DNA of 64,000 bases, from positions 124,001-188,000 of the forward strand of contig CAJNDS010002094.1 of the NCBI GenBank assembly GCA_905221605.1, read 5' to 3'. The notes under the pieces are model-generated. The model saw only the letters and a list, made by a program, of their open reading frames with translations. It ran no database searches and was not told the origin of the DNA. The position numbers were made by a program, and so were the translations under genes. This stretch comes from Symbiodinium natans. Lineage: Eukaryota; Sar; Dinophyceae; Suessiales; Symbiodiniaceae. Position 1 is the stretch's first letter; every line of letters begins with the position of its first letter. Below, piece after piece: positions 21,924 to 33,630 of this stretch.

Positions 21924-23292
21924 CTAAACTTCGTAGCTGCCAATGATTGCCAATGCCAGCCTCTGCGCAAGCACTTTGTGCAGAGCAGACGAGTGGTTGG
22001 GGCGAATCATGGTCCTCGGGTCCTTCAGACGCAAGGACGCAACAAAGAAAGAAGCGGTCACTGTCTTCGGCAGTCTGCGAAGACTGAGAGCCTCAGCACC
22101 ATCATGCAGGATTGAGAGGCTCAGTGCAGCGAGATGAGGTGATTGCGCACATGTGTCAGTCACAAACCATCTCCAGCCACCGGGTCTATGACTATGTGAC
22201 TGACAGCCATCGGCTATCGAAAGTAGGCGGCATCTTCGTCGCCTGATCAAGGCATGAGAGCATGCATTCGGGCACAACAGAACTCCCTGCGTGCTGAGTG
22301 CCCCACTCCAGTGCACGCGAATGTGCATGTGCGATCCAAAGCGGGAAGGCTGCTCAACCTTGAGTTTGCAATGGATCTGAAAGCACAGAAGGCACCCATC
22401 CTTGATCAATTGCTTGCTGCTTTGCTTCATACTTCATCAGCGCATCCTTGAGCCAAGTCAGCCCCACACCCATTGAGTCGGCGCTTGGGCTTTGCACCTG
22501 CGCCACATTGCACCAAGAAATTCAACGGCTACGGCTCAATAGGTCACCACGTGTTAGGTGCGCACCACTCAATCTTTCGGAAGCCGATGCTGGTCAACTT
22601 CCTGTCTTCTGCCATCAGCTTTGCCTGGCATGTTTGTCAAGATTCAAGTTGAGTCGCGAGAGAGGCCAAGCAATGCCAAATGCATGCCGATCCTAGTGAT
22701 GCACTTTATGCACTGGTCTGCGAAATGTGATCACGAGGGATATCACTTGAACTGCGCACAACATTTTGAGACACCGGCGATGATCGCCAGAACGTCATCC
22801 ATGTCCTCATCGCTACCGGCAATCCCGGCAGGAACGACGGTGCCCCAAGTCCTGGCACGGAACTGTTGCAGATGCTGGGCGCATCTCACGAGGTTGGGAG
22901 CTGCTCCGCTTTGACATGCTTGCTTAGGTCCGGGCAGCTGCCGGCGCCCAAGCTCATGGGCTGTTCCACACGCCGCTTTCAGATCTGCCAGGAGGCTCAC
23001 GGCCAGAACCTGTGCGCATTCAGCATGGAGCTCGAGTCTTGAGTGCTGACAGCTGCCTGACAGCTGTCAAAAGTGCCTGGAGATTCTCTGCCCTTTGGGA
23101 TGCTTTACGTTCTGCCAGGGTTACGACCTCGGCCGAATTTATCAATGAGGAGGGGGGGCATGTAGGCAGACAATGGAGACAATGGAGGCAATGGAACTCC
23201 TTTTGAAGCTGAGATTGGGGCCATGTTGACAACCGCTTCGAGGCCTGGACATAATGGACTACAGAAAGCGTTAACTCGTCAATCTCAGCCAT
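21924..23292 (-). CDS. Unrecognised multi-exon gene with a clear start
   Basis: A likely start at 23292 begins MAEIDELTLSVVHYVQASKR. Further coding-like pieces follow in order: an Ala/Glu/Leu-rich helix with AERKASQRAENLQALLTAV (about 23140-23070), then RTWGTVVPAGIAGSDEDMDD (about 22860-22790), then GLTWLKDALMKYEAKQQAID (about 22470-22400), and a final stretch ending ALHKVLAQRLALAIIGSYEV with a stop at 21924. The pieces are in different frames and probably separated by short introns, as in DPH1. I do not recognise the family. Confidence 0.45.
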
Positions 23293-23755
23293 GGCAGGCT
23301 AGTTGTGCCTGTTCCCAAACCAGCCCTATACTTCCCTTATACACAACCCTGAGTTGTTTCCTGAGGAGGATCTTTAGATAAACCCCCTACATACCCCTAC
23401 ATATCACAAGTTTTGAATAAACACAACAACATGACACTCACCGAGCACTGTACCGTGGCCAGGAGAGCGTCGCTCGCAGAAATCTAGCTCCGTCGGTATA
23501 CAAACTGCAAACCGCAACACGAAGTCCGAAGGGGTTATCAGGGGTGTTTATCAGGCTGGGCAACCTGGGGTACACAGTGATCGCTGCCGTTGTCGCATTG
23601 TCGCATCTCGTGTATGTCATCTATGCGAAGCCGAAGATGGCAGCAGCATGCACCATGCTCAGGCACCTCAGGCACCTGGACTCACCTCCTACGTCCTGCC
23701 CCCTACATGCTTGGAATATTTTGGAATTGAATGCTCTGGGATCCGTGTTGACGGA

Positions 23756-24028
23756 CTAGCACCTAAACATCAAGAAGCCCAGTACTCTGCGAGCCTCTTC
23801 TGAAACAGCAAACAGAAGCATTTCCGAGAGCCGTTCTAGAAGTTCTACAGTTCCACAGCTGGAAGTCAGCGCAAATGTTCGACTCGATGACTTCGCAAAG
23901 CTCAGCACGACGAACACCCTAAGCTTCCAGCTTCCATGCTCAACCCCGAGTTCAACGAGCTCAACCCTTGGGAGCTGCTTCTGAAAATGTGCCCCTGCCA
24001 CAACTTCGGAATGCCTCACTTTCCGCAT
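23756..24028 (-). CDS. Unrecognised 3' exon
   Basis: An open stretch of about 90 codons reads as a natural protein end, with VELVELGVEHGSWKLRVFVV and then a Leu/Glu helix ending EEARRVLGFLMFRC and a stop. It lies between the stop of the E2 3' half (24595) and the start at 23292. No family is recognised. Confidence 0.4.
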   Translation of the reverse strand: MRKVRHSEVVAGAHFQKQLPRVELVELGVEHGSWKLRVFVVLSFAKSSSRTFALTSSCGTVELLERLSEMLLFAVSEEARRVLGFLMFRC

Positions 24029-24594
24029 AGGTCCGCCCTTCTTGCTCGCGCGGCTTTCTTAGTCTAGGGATAGTGGGCATGTCAGATGCCAGCCCAATTC
24101 GAGCTGCAACTATGCAACATTCTCAGATTCTGATCACCTTAATATGTTTCACTAAGAAGCACCAGGTCCAACGTGTTGACGTGATTGTAGGGGACATTGA
24201 CAGCCATGCCCAGGCTGGTGCGAGCCCTGGGTTTTTGTGCCTTCGAAAGATTTCCAAAGCTTTGTTTGCGCTACAAGCAGACGAGCTTATGTGAGTTGTC
24301 TGAATCCTTCTTAATCTCCTGTGAAAAACCAGAGCTCTGTGGTGACACGATCGCGTGCTCGCAAAGCTCGCACCTACAATTGCTGAAGCTCTGCAAGCAC
24401 AGACTGCCTAAGTTCGGATACTCCTCGAAGCTGGCAAGTGAATTCGAGGAAAACTTCACTGGCGATAGGAAGCTCCAAGAGGAGTTTGGAACTGCTTCGC
24501 GGTATGATCAAAGATCAAATCATGTCGACAGGTCTGTTGAGCACGACTAGCGACTTGAGTTCACCATCTTCACCCCTCAGAACGACATGAAACC

Positions 24595-25673
24595 TTACAT
24601 GCTTTCCAGGAGGGAGTTCAAAGCCTTGGCAAGCACTGCCCATGAATGACTCCATGTATCTCCACATGACTCCATGTCACAAATCTGGGCTTTAATGACG
24701 AATCCTTTATGCAAGGTCTGCAAGGTCCCGGCAGTGGTCTCGTCGTAGCCATGCTTCTCAAGAGCGGACCTTCAGAGAACTTCACAAATCCGTGCAGCAT
24801 CCCAGGCGCGGTGTTTTTGAGGCTTGCGGCTCAGGTTCACTGAGGTCTCTGCTTGGCCTGCTCCTGCGTAAATCCCATGTCGACGATCTTCTGCACCTGC
24901 AAGGAGCCAAGGGCTGCAAATGTGTAACCGGGTCTGTCTTGTCACCGGCCACTGCCTTCTCATCATTGGAAGACTTCTGCTCGCAGGCGAACGTCTCCGT
25001 CCAGTATTTGGCAGTCTGTCCAAAGCCCCATGTGCCGCTCCCGCCCGGTCCCAGCTCGCATGCTCTGCTTGACATGCATTAACACGCCTGCCTGCACAAA
25101 AAGTTCTCGGTTGTGCTTGTACATCTCTGCAACCTGACGCTGCTTCGCACAGTTTGTGATTGGCACTTGCCTGACACGTGAATGAGCCTGCGCCTACGCC
25201 TACGTTACCTGCGTTTGGCCTTGTCCAAAAGTTGCTTGGGGATCCCAATGCCAATATCCAAAGCTTGTGGCCTCTGCGTCTTGAGGGTCATCCGGCTCCG
25301 GAGAAGAAAGCAATGCCTCACAGACTCACGGACACACGCAACTCGTGGTCGTAGCCGCTTCGACATATTACTGCAAGAGCGACAGAAGCACTTACGCCGC
25401 GAGCACAACTCCAGACAAATCAGTTCACAAGAACAGCGCCTGAATTGATAACAGCGCTGTTCGAATTGTCAGTGCAGGGCTCCACTCCTGCAAGGCTTGT
25501 CATAGCTGACAACACGCCAGCAAGCGAGCTGCTTCAAGCTACAGCCATGGCACAAACCTCACTGCATGAACATGCACTAGTTTCGACATGTACAGCTGGC
25601 CAGCTGGCGAACTGGCTATTCGATGCACTTCCGCAAAGGCCTTGCCAAGCACGTCGAGGCAAATGGCCCCAGT
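24595..25673 (-). CDS. Ubiquitin-conjugating enzyme E2, UBC1/UBE2K type: 3' half
   Basis: This half holds the active site and tail of a class II E2. Exons (all phases agree): 25673-25641, 25487-25440, 25316-25272, 25133-25092, 25015-24953, 24896-24853, 24769-24733, 24624-24595 (stop). They encode TGAICLDVLGK with the catalytic Cys, EWSPALTIRTALLSIQ, ALLSSPEPDDPQDAE, VAEMYKHNRELFVQ, TAKYWTETFA, and a UBA domain (VQKIVDMGFTQEQAK, ALEKHGYDETT, ALNSLLESM). This order and length match yeast Ubc1 and animal UBE2K, enzymes that build Lys48-linked chains. All donors here begin GC except one GT after exon 25015-24953. The N-terminal half of the fold is missing immediately upstream and fits the exons at 42.2-42.8 kb. 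Confidence 0.9.
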
Positions 25674-26009
25674 CTGCCAAAGGAGTTGGACGAGTTAACT
25701 TCCACATTCCACTCCCCAGTGCATGCACAAAGTGTCCATGACATGCATTGCGTGCGACTCGGATTCCTTTTCTTGCGTGGTTGCCACTTTGTGGCAGCGA
25801 CAGCAAGTCCTATTGACTTTGGCTTAATCGATCACAAGTCAACGAATAAATGTGCCTCGCACAGAAGGCACGCGTTAAATGTCCTACCCTGGCAACGGCA
25901 AGCCACAAGGCCAGGGAAGCGTGACCTGCTGCTCATTGCTGCTCTTGTCTCGGGCCCAAAGTCAGAAAGTTGGAGTTTCCCGCGAGACTTCCCGCTGGTC
26001 CAATCACAC

Positions 26010-26402
26010 CTAAGGGCAGAACTCATGGTCAACCAGCAGAGGCAAGACCGTGCACTTGCAAAGCTCACGACCACCTGTCCATCGAAAAGAAGACGCGGAG
26101 AAAGCTCCACCTGCCAACATCTGCCAACATCTGCCAGCATCTGCCAGCATCTGCCAGCAGTGTCTTCGTGATTCCCCGCGAAGCCCACGAAGCAGCAGGG
26201 ACTGGCCACTGGCCAGGGACTTCCGCACCTCGCTGTCCTCCAACAAGCCCACAGCTTGGTTTACGAAGGCGACGCCACCGTGAACCTGCTCAGAATGGAA
26301 CTTTGTACACTCTTTGTACTGTAGACAGTTGTAGGACCTTTTGTAGGACATTTGTAGACACTCGCAGGCCCGGCTTCCAGCTCCAAGTCTGATAAGACTC
26401 AA
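26010..26402 (-). CDS. Candidate exon, unrecognised
   Basis: A coding-like stretch at about 26290-26195 follows a GAGCAG acceptor-like site and contains GGVAFVNQAVGLLEDSEVRK. It runs into a 10-base tandem repeat, presumably intron. Confidence 0.3.
   Translation of the reverse strand: MSLIRLGAGSRACECLQMSYKRSYNCLQYKECTKFHSEQVHGGVAFVNQAVGLLEDSEVRKSLASGQSLLLRGLRGESRRHCWQMLADAGRCWQMLAGGAFSASSFRWTGGRELCKCTVLPLLVDHEFCP
26111..26160. repeat. 10-bp tandem repeat, 5 copies
   Basis: The unit CTGCCARCAT is repeated five times. Confidence 0.95.
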
Positions 26403-26689
26403 CAGAACCTTACATGGTCAACTGGAGCGGCCGAACCTGAGATGTTCGGATGGAGGAATGGCCATACGCCTGCCGAAGCTTCTGAAGCCATGACAACAGC
26501 CCTACCTCAAGCAGTCAGCGCTGGGGAGCTGGCGTGAGCAGCACTTCGCACGCGTCGCAACTGGTCCTTCGAACGCAAAGTGGACTTGAGGTGCACTTAA
26601 AAATGCAAACAAAAGACCAAGCAGCCTCGATCTCTTCACAGCCCATAGCTTGAGCCTGCTTGCCTGGCAGACATCTGGATCTACGCAGC

Positions 26690-26960
26690 AATGCAAATGG
26701 TCGTCTGTTTTGTCTTCCTTTTTAAGGGCATGCCTTGGAGATGTTCTGGGAAAGAGCTCACAATAGCTCACAAAAAGCGCGTAGATTGCCAACGAGAAAA
26801 ACTGCTGAATCATAACACATACGTATTGGAGCACTGACGGGAAACGCTCCAATGGCAATTGCTAGTGGCAACTCCTCATTGCCAGTACAAACAAAGCGAT
26901 ACCTGCAAGTTGAATGAAAATGAGAACAGCGAGAGCAGTAGGCGTGGGCCACAGCAGCCC
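26690..26960 (-). CDS. Candidate membrane-protein exons
   Basis: Two hydrophobic stretches in different frames suggest transmembrane segments in adjacent exons: PTPTALAVLIFIQLAGIALF (about 26940-26880) and QQFFSLAIYALFVSYCELFP (about 26805-26750), the latter followed by a basic tail (RHALKKEDK). The family is not recognised. They could be part of the upstream phosphoesterase gene or separate. Confidence 0.35.
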
Positions 26961-27187
26961 AAATGAAGCGATGTATTTCATTCTTGTACGCTGCTTTGTA
27001 CGCTTGCCTGGCTACTGCCGGGCTGCTTCAAACGCCCTGGCGGGTTCATCGTGTTTAAGATTCTCGGGACGCCGCCTTGCTGGACGGTTCGTTTAATCTT
27101 TCTCCTAGAGAAAAATTACCCCACTCCCCACCACCAGCGAAATCCGGAAAATACCGAGACACCCTGTCCGCGCAACTGCTTCAGAAA

Positions 27188-28570
27188 TCATGCTACTGCT
27201 CTGCTGGCTCGCTGATTAAGGCGGATGGATGCATGACCAAATTCCAGCTGGACACCTTGTCCGTCGAAAGGCAGCGTAGTCAGTGGGACGAAATGGGAGA
27301 ATGTCAGGACCTCGGCGTCAGCGACCCATCTAAGCCTCTGCCTATGTGAGTACGCCGCAGACGCATAGCACTTGGATCTCGGCAGTGCCGGGTAAAGGCC
27401 CTGCAAGGAAGGCCTTTGCAGATTCAGCTGAATTCGAGCATGCTCTTCATAGGCCAATGGAACTCGACAGATTGGGCTACTCGGGCTCAGAACCTCATTC
27501 AGCTTCAGCATCCACCTGTAACATGCAAGGTGCAAAGATGTGCACCATGCTGGAACGCTACAGCTGTCCAGGACTCAGGTGCGGACTTCCACAGCTGGTT
27601 GGGATCGAGCGGCCAAACCTGTTATCAGATGTTCATAACCCTGATTCATGAAAGGCAAGAGCTTCAAATCTGCCGCATTGTGAGGCGCTGGCACACTGAG
27701 AATCGAAGCCGTGGTTGGGATCTGGACCTGAATAGAGAACGCAGATTGACATATGCAACCCTCTGCACAGGTATCTACTTCGACCACTGCCTCCAAGAAG
27801 GAAAACGCCTGAGTCTGCAGCGGCTTTTCTTGTCAAACTCAGCATTGTACCAGGAGTAGAGCGGCACCACATAGACGTCCTGCTCCATATTCAGTGGTGT
27901 CAATGCGCTTCATGCTGCGGGGCAAACTCTCCTGGCAGACGGCTGCAGGAAACATGTCCACCTTGGCATGGCCACTGCTGGTAGCAGCCGTGAGAAGAGG
28001 AGCGGCTACAGGTAATCATGCGGCGAATCTGGGTGCAGCACCCCAATTTGGTCACACGCCCCCAACAAGCCCAGCAACTTGGCAATGGAATCCGGGAATC
28101 GAGCCGTTCGCACCTAAAGCTGTGGGGCTGCTGCGCCGATCTTCGCAGATTCCTCCCTTTTTGTGCTCAGCCCCTTATGTCCTGCCTCGCTCGCGTTGAG
28201 AGCAAGATCTCGGTTGCCCGGCACATAGAAAAGACGGCGGAACTTCGACCTTAGAACCTTAGACATCACTGAATCACGGAACTTGCGGAGGGGTCCATGA
28301 TGGTCCATGTGCTCGCACACATGGTGCCTTCAGTCCCCGGATGATGCTTTGTAGCGTTTCGGCCTCGGCGAGCGAACGCTTGTTGCAGCGCTTTGCAGCA
28401 GGGGGCTTCAAGCCTAACGTGTAAAACTAACTTACAGTTCTTCATCCATTGCTGCGACACTTTCAAACATCGACTGGGCCCCTGTGCAACATTGCCAGCA
28501 ACGATCAGGACGTCGTCCTCTAAACCATGCAAAGATAGAAGACATCATTTCACTATGCCGCGTGCAGAAA
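27188..28570 (-). CDS. Calcineurin-like phosphoesterase, degenerate or pseudogene
   Basis: Pieces match, in order, a metallophosphoesterase family: EDDVLIVAGNVAQ (about 28535-28490), SKFRRLFYVPGNRDL (about 28245-28195), VYVVPLYSWYNAEFD (about 27880-27830) and VLTFSHFVP (about 27310-27280). Known members have GDxxD and GNH(D/E) metal-binding motifs. Here the first reads GNVAQ and the second GNRD, so a metal-binding Asp and the catalytic His appear replaced. The frame also shifts by one base between GNVAQ and the following stretch MFESVAAMDEEL, which then continues correctly across a GTAAGT intron into SKFRRL. I infer an inactive or decaying copy, or a divergent paralogue with a sequencing error. 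The C-terminal GHxH motif was not found with confidence. Confidence 0.6.
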
Positions 28571-28772
28571 TGGCGCAAGGCCTGGAACTTCGCATCGTCC
28601 AGGGCATTGCACCACCTTCGGCCCACAACCGGCTAACGTCTGCCAGGGATTACAGCACTTGGGGATCTCGACTCTGCATTGCTCTTGGTGTCGAAGTGCA
28701 AGTCCGAGAGAACCCAGACCTTCCGACAGGATCCCCCAAGGGATCACGAATGAAGCACAAGGCAAAGTCGAA

Positions 28773-28803
28773 GGGCAAAGAAGAGCAAAGAAGAGCAAAG
28801 TCA
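28773..28803. repeat. Short purine-rich tandem repeat
   Basis: AAGAAGAGCA-type units of about 10-12 bases are repeated roughly 2.5 times. Confidence 0.6.
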
Positions 28804-29325
28804 AAGAGCAGAGCCAGGAAGAGCAAGGGTAGAGCAAGGCAATTATATAGAACAACTGTGGCAGGTGCCAAGGCAAGGCTCTAAGTAAAAGTAAGTAGCG
28901 CCTTTGTCGAGGCTCTTGGACGAACACGGTCTTTCTCCAATCGAAGGCGTTGCTCTGCCTGGGGAAGCGGCGTGTCACGCCCATCCCTTCCAAGGACTGA
29001 GGTTGCATGCTCCAGCGGCCGGGAACCAACAATTTGGTTAAAGCATGTGGCATTTGGTATGAGTTTTTGTGATGTGGCATTAGATTAAAACCAGACCAAG
29101 CGCCGAACCCTTCGGTGCCTCCATTTAGGGATTGCCGTCAGGCAGGCCTGAACAGGGCTGTCCCCAAGGAACGTCAACGCGATGAGAAAGGTCCACAGGC
29201 AGCTCGCCAGCTCAGCACCAGCCCTATCAGCATCAGCCTCCAGCCCTTGCCTAGCCACAGCGCTGTGGCTATCCAATGCCTCAGATCGAGAACATCAACA
29301 CATCAAAACATGGGTGACGGTTGAG

Positions 29326-29408
29326 TCGGAAAAACGAGTCGAAAACGGGCTGGGCCGAGTCAGGAAACGAAAAAACGAGTCGAAAAAACGGGCTGCCGTG
29401 AGTCAGAC
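29326..29408. repeat. Imperfect 40-bp tandem duplication
   Basis: Two adjacent copies share AAAAACGAGTCGAAAA followed by ACGGGCTG and GAGTCAG. Confidence 0.8.
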
Positions 29409-29420
29409 CTGAGAGCTAAA

Positions 29421-29572
29421 ACCCTGAAATAGCCTCAAACCCTCAAACCCGAAACCCTATATAAAGCCAAAAACCCTTAAACCCTGATATTGTAAACCCC
29501 TAAAACCCTAATTCCCAAACCCTAAAAACCCTACAGCCCTAAAACCCTAAGACCCTAAAACCTTAAAGCGCT
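29421..29572. repeat. Degenerate interstitial telomeric repeats (CCCTAAA)n
   Basis: About fifteen copies or near-copies of ACCCTAAA/ACCCTAA on the plus strand, with spacer drift. TTTAGGG is the telomere unit reported for dinoflagellates and plants. Confidence 0.85.
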
Positions 29573-29597
29573 TGGGGGAGGGGGCCAAGGCCCGCCG

Positions 29598-29694
29598 ACC
29601 ATATACATATACATATATACATACATGTACAGATGCGTATGTATCATCTATCCGTATATAGATAATATTTTTTTTTTTTTGGGGGGGGGGGGGG
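29598..29694. repeat. TA-rich microsatellite with poly-T then poly-G
   Basis: ATACAT repeats are followed by 13 T residues (29668-29680) and 14 G residues (29681-29694). Confidence 0.9.
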
Positions 29695-30012
29695 TCTTGT
29701 TGCTTTCGAATCGGGGGGCTGCGGCTTTTCCGACTCGACCCTCACTCGGTTTGGTCTCCTGGGAGCCCCGGCCAAAGCCCAAGCAAACTGGACGTAGGCA
29801 TCCTGATTTCTCGGTAATGAGACTACGTATCACTACATCACTTTTCATCTCCATTCTCTCTTCTGCTTTCTTCTCTCTGATTCTGCAGCTCCTTTCTTTA
29901 AGCAGAGAAAAAACCTGGATTAGAGAATGCGTACCCCTGGCACCCCACCCCGAACCTAGCGGCCTGCTTATGCCTGAGAAAAAGAGCCCGGAGAGCCCGA
30001 GGCGGGGAATAG

Positions 30013-30054
30013 GCTCTGCGAGTGCTCTGCGAGTGCTCTGCGAGTGCTCTGCGT
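30013..30054. repeat. 11-bp tandem repeat
   Basis: The unit GCTCTGCGAGT is repeated nearly four times. Confidence 0.9.
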
Positions 30055-30927
30055 GTCCTCCGGCCGACCAGCCCCCAGAAGAGCCACACCGAGGCGGCAT
30101 CTGGCCTGCGATCTTCCACGCATTTCTACACTCTCAGTTGCTTGTACTGTGCTTAGTTACAACTGTGCGATGCTGTGAGGAGGCCTCTCGGATGTCATGC
30201 TCTGAGCTGTGGTGTTAAGTACTACGTTCAGCGGGGCCGCCCTTCCGAACGTGACAGGAACCTGGGAACTTTAAGACACTTTAAGAGTGTCCAACCGTCC
30301 AACCTACACGACAGCTTGAAAGGCCTTGCAGGGCCTTGCCCGTTGTCTGGATTCATGCTTATATCCTGCCCTGGCCGCTGGTCACTAGGCTCACTAGACC
30401 CGAAGTCCAGCATGGCCGGAACAGCCCCTGCCCGTCCTTGGGCCATTCGCGCTGCAACTGGGTGGCCATCTGCGCATCTTGTACAGCCTGCGATAAAGCC
30501 TACTCCAGCAATGCACAATTCGGGCGTGATCGCAACTTGTCATCAGGTTAAACAGTTAAATAAACCAAGTGAAGTCCCAGGCCGCATCCCAGAACCTCAT
30601 GTGGCAAAGCCTCGGATGTTCTGCGCACCACCTTTAGCTCAAACCAGGAACGAGAGGAACGAGCTGTGGCTGAGAATTCGGCGATGCAGCCCTGTTTGCG
30701 TACAGCGCCTGACAAGCTTAGGGAAAGCAGAACTTCGCGGTTCATTTAAAGTTCCAGAAGGGAGCAAAATTGCTTGCACGTGCTTGCATTACCCGTCTTA
30801 CAGTAGTACTCGGATTGATGCTCAGCCGAGCAAAGGCGCAGCTAAGGCAGAGCACCGCCAAGCCAAAAACGTCCTCAGAAGACGTGGCCTGCAGGCTTCG
30901 GGCATCTTCGGGCACTCAGAAACACGC

Positions 30928-31179
30928 TCAGGATCTCACATAAAGGTCTCTGAGCTGTTCTGCCTGCTGGACTTTCCTTGTAGCTTCCCGGAAGCTCTCC
31001 TCGGCATTGATGCGGCTCTCCGCATCCCGGAGCTCCTCACTCAGGGGACTTCCGGCAATGAAGCTGAAGATCGAGAGTCTTTTGAGAACATTCAAATCCA
31101 CTACTCTGGCACTCTCTCTTGCACTAAACCCAGATATCACAACAGCCGCGCTCCTCTTCCTTTCTTGCGAAGGCCTCAC
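30928..31179 (-). CDS. Unrecognised 3' exon, helical
   Basis: This minus-strand stretch reads as a natural protein end: VVISGFSARESARVVDLNVL, FIAGSPLSEELRDAESRINA, then a Glu/Arg/Gln helix and a stop at 30928. A coiled-coil-like C-terminus is likely. Weaker minus-strand pieces at 30.5-30.2 kb may belong to another gene. Confidence 0.4.
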   Translation of the reverse strand: MRPSQERKRSAAVVISGFSARESARVVDLNVLKRLSIFSFIAGSPLSEELRDAESRINAEESFREATRKVQQAEQLRDLYVRS

Positions 31180-31329
31180 GTCGAAAGGTGCAAGTAACGA
31201 GTGACACGTCCTGTGCCATCTGATATCTCAAAGGCGGACCTCCATCTCTGCAATCGGTAGTTTAGCCTCAGGGCCCAACAGATGTGCGATCAGAGAACCG
31301 GTCGAGATAGGGGTGTTTCTAGAGACGGT

Positions 31330-31661
31330 TCATTCGAAAACATGAGCAACCATTCTCCGACGAGTCACTGGATGCGTGGCCAGCGCTATGGTGTAGCCCG
31401 CGACTGCCTGACCTGTGGCATGACGTCCACACTGTCCACACTGTAACACTATAAGAGGCCCACCACTGAATCCTGACAGGTTGAAAAAACAAACCGGGCT
31501 CGAAGCCGAAGTTCTTGGAGCCCCAGGATGTATTGCCATGGGCGTACTCCTGGCTGCAGTCGTTCTTTGGTCAGGGGGAAAAGATGCTTTCCGGCATTGC
31601 GTAACCGTCCTCCGGCTGTTTGCCTGAGAAGAACTCCATTGCGACCTGTATGCACGGTCAC
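31330..31661 (-). CDS. Unrecognised gene, 3' exons
   Basis: Coding-like pieces occur in order: VAMEFFSGKQPEDGYAMPES (about 31650-31585), CSQEYAHGNTSWGSKNFGFE (about 31560-31500), and AVAGYTIALATHPVTRRRMV ending HVFE and a stop at 31330. The frames differ, implying two short introns. No family is recognised. Confidence 0.4.
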
Positions 31662-32264
31662 ATGAACCCAAGGGGCAGGTCAACACAAGGGCACGGGTAT
31701 GCCAGCAATGCTCGAACTGTAGCCGCTGTAGCCATGTGGGGCTCCGGACTTGGGCCAATCCCTGGAGATTGTCCCGAGAAGGGTCAAGCCTGGAAGTGTG
31801 TGACAATGCATGCTACCTGCTGCCAGAATGCCAGCATCTGCTGCTGTTGTCGCTTTCGCTTAGGTACTGGCTCGACCGCTTGTCGGTAGGCGTGAAATGC
31901 CTCCTCCAAGTAGTCCTTCGGCAGCGTGCTCAGAGATCAGATCTCACGGTCTGCTGCCCTGCCGGAAAACTCACCCAAAATCAACGTCGGCTAGACCCAG
32001 GCCAAGGGCCACGGAACACTTTCCGTAGGCAAACTTCAGCAAACCTCATGCAGTACCAGGCAGCGTATCCTGCCCGAGGTTCTGGGCGGCAAACCCGACT
32101 CTTGCCCAAGTCCTGAACTCACAGAGGCAAGCGCAGCACAAGCCCAAGCAGATGGCCATGATGGCAAAGTGTCACCCCACAGCCAGGAGCTGGACCTCCC
32201 CCAATCAGGTCGAAGAGCCTGATGCATGCAGGCACGGCCTAAGACCATCTGCACGAACCAGTGC

Positions 32265-33000
32265 TTACACAATATCCGTGAATGGTGCGGCGATTTCCTT
32301 GGCAGCTCGGGCGTCTTCAAGAGATCCCAAAAAATCACCCACCTTAGTTCGGTCTTAGTCTTGGGAGTTGGGCCATGATTTGCATGATGCCATGATTCGA
32401 CTCTCGAGGCCCCACCTTGGCAAAACATGCAGCTCGGTTGGACAGGGCCACGGCCTACGGGTTCAAGGACGAATTCTCGCATGCGAACCATTACGAACCC
32501 TATAGTAAACACCCCCCCTTCTGGAATAAATGTGGGCTTCGCACGGGCTGCATTTTGAGAAGGTACAGGAAGGGGCTCTTACTTTGGCTCACTATGCTGT
32601 AGGCAGTGGCATCCTGCTCAGGATGCTCGCCCACATCCACCATCCACCTTCCAACAAGGTTGCTTTCAACAGCGCAGACCCTGCGGAAAATTTGGGTGAG
32701 CAATGGTTGCGTCTAAGCAGAGCATCGCATGACCTTGTGTAGTAGTGAGCTGCCAGCCAGAAGTCACTTCGCCTCGCGCGTCTCAGAATCTGGAGCATTG
32801 CTTCCCCAAGCGTCAAAAAGTCGCTTAAGGCCCAGAAGGCCTGAAGGAGTCCGCTCCCAGTCTCCTCCATGGCGCACTTCCGGTGGCCTCGCTGGCCTGA
32901 CACCGGATCCGGTTGTGCAGAGTGGCTCCACGGCTCCATGGGATGATTTCTATTAGCACTGGCTGAACCCCGGCAGTTGCTCAGCTTCCCACGGCTGCTG
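32265..33000 (-). CDS. Unrecognised gene, exons
   Basis: An upstream exon (about 32870-32770) has GSGLLQAFWALSDFLTLGEA, a helical stretch. A downstream exon (about 32345-32272) has VGDFLGSLEDARAAKEIAAP and ends at a GTAAGC donor. No family is recognised. Confidence 0.35.
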
Positions 33001-33630
33001 TCGCGGCGGCTGCGAAGTCGGCAATGCAAAGTGGCTTGTGCGATCTGGCCTAACATTGGTCACATGCGTCACATTCGTGCTTCATTTTGGCGAGACATGT
33101 TCGTTTTTGACTTACTTCCCTTTGCCTTTCGAGTTCATTGTGTTGCACACGTCTTCTCTTGGAGATGATTCCGTTCTGTTTGCACTTGCTGCCTACACCT
33201 CTCAGATCCTCTCAGGCTTCTCGTCTCTTGAGGATATGAGGGTTTGTAAAGCTTCGGGAACGCCACACGACGCTTCCCACTTCTTTCAGGACATGTTCCT
33301 TGCAGATCCCGTGCGGCATGTCGGATTGCCCCCTCCTTGCGGTTTTGTCGGATTTGAGTTTCGATGTCCATTGAAACGGTCTATAGGGTTGCTGGCTCCA
33401 GTTACGGTTCAGGTTGTGCCACGGACGAAATTTCAGAAGACAGTCTCCCTAAAGAAAAACCTATTAGAATTGGAAGCACACGCGAACCAAAAGCAGGACG
33501 ACTCTGCAAACCAACCGACACTGGAATTCCTCTTTCGACTGCGGTTTTCAGGGGAAAATATTCGGAGAAATCGAACAACAAGACGAAAGCAAGAGCTACA
33601 GGCACAATCACAACTTTGTCCGCCTAAAGA

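Noticed and set aside
24740-24760. GTAGCCATGCTTCTCAAG resembles the dinoflagellate spliced leader
   Set aside because: It is a coding part of the E2 UBA exon (24769-24733) read on the other strand, and the match to the leader is incomplete. No true leader sequence was seen in the window.
26441-26453. A stray HPNIS codon run on the minus strand, like the E2 loop
   Set aside because: No neighbouring E2 motifs (PPKMKF, KIW) precede it, the phase does not fit the exon at 25673, and five residues can arise by chance.
30175-31197. Plus-strand open frame of 340 codons
   Set aside because: Its translation looks unstructured, and it overlaps a much better minus-strand exon ending at 30928.
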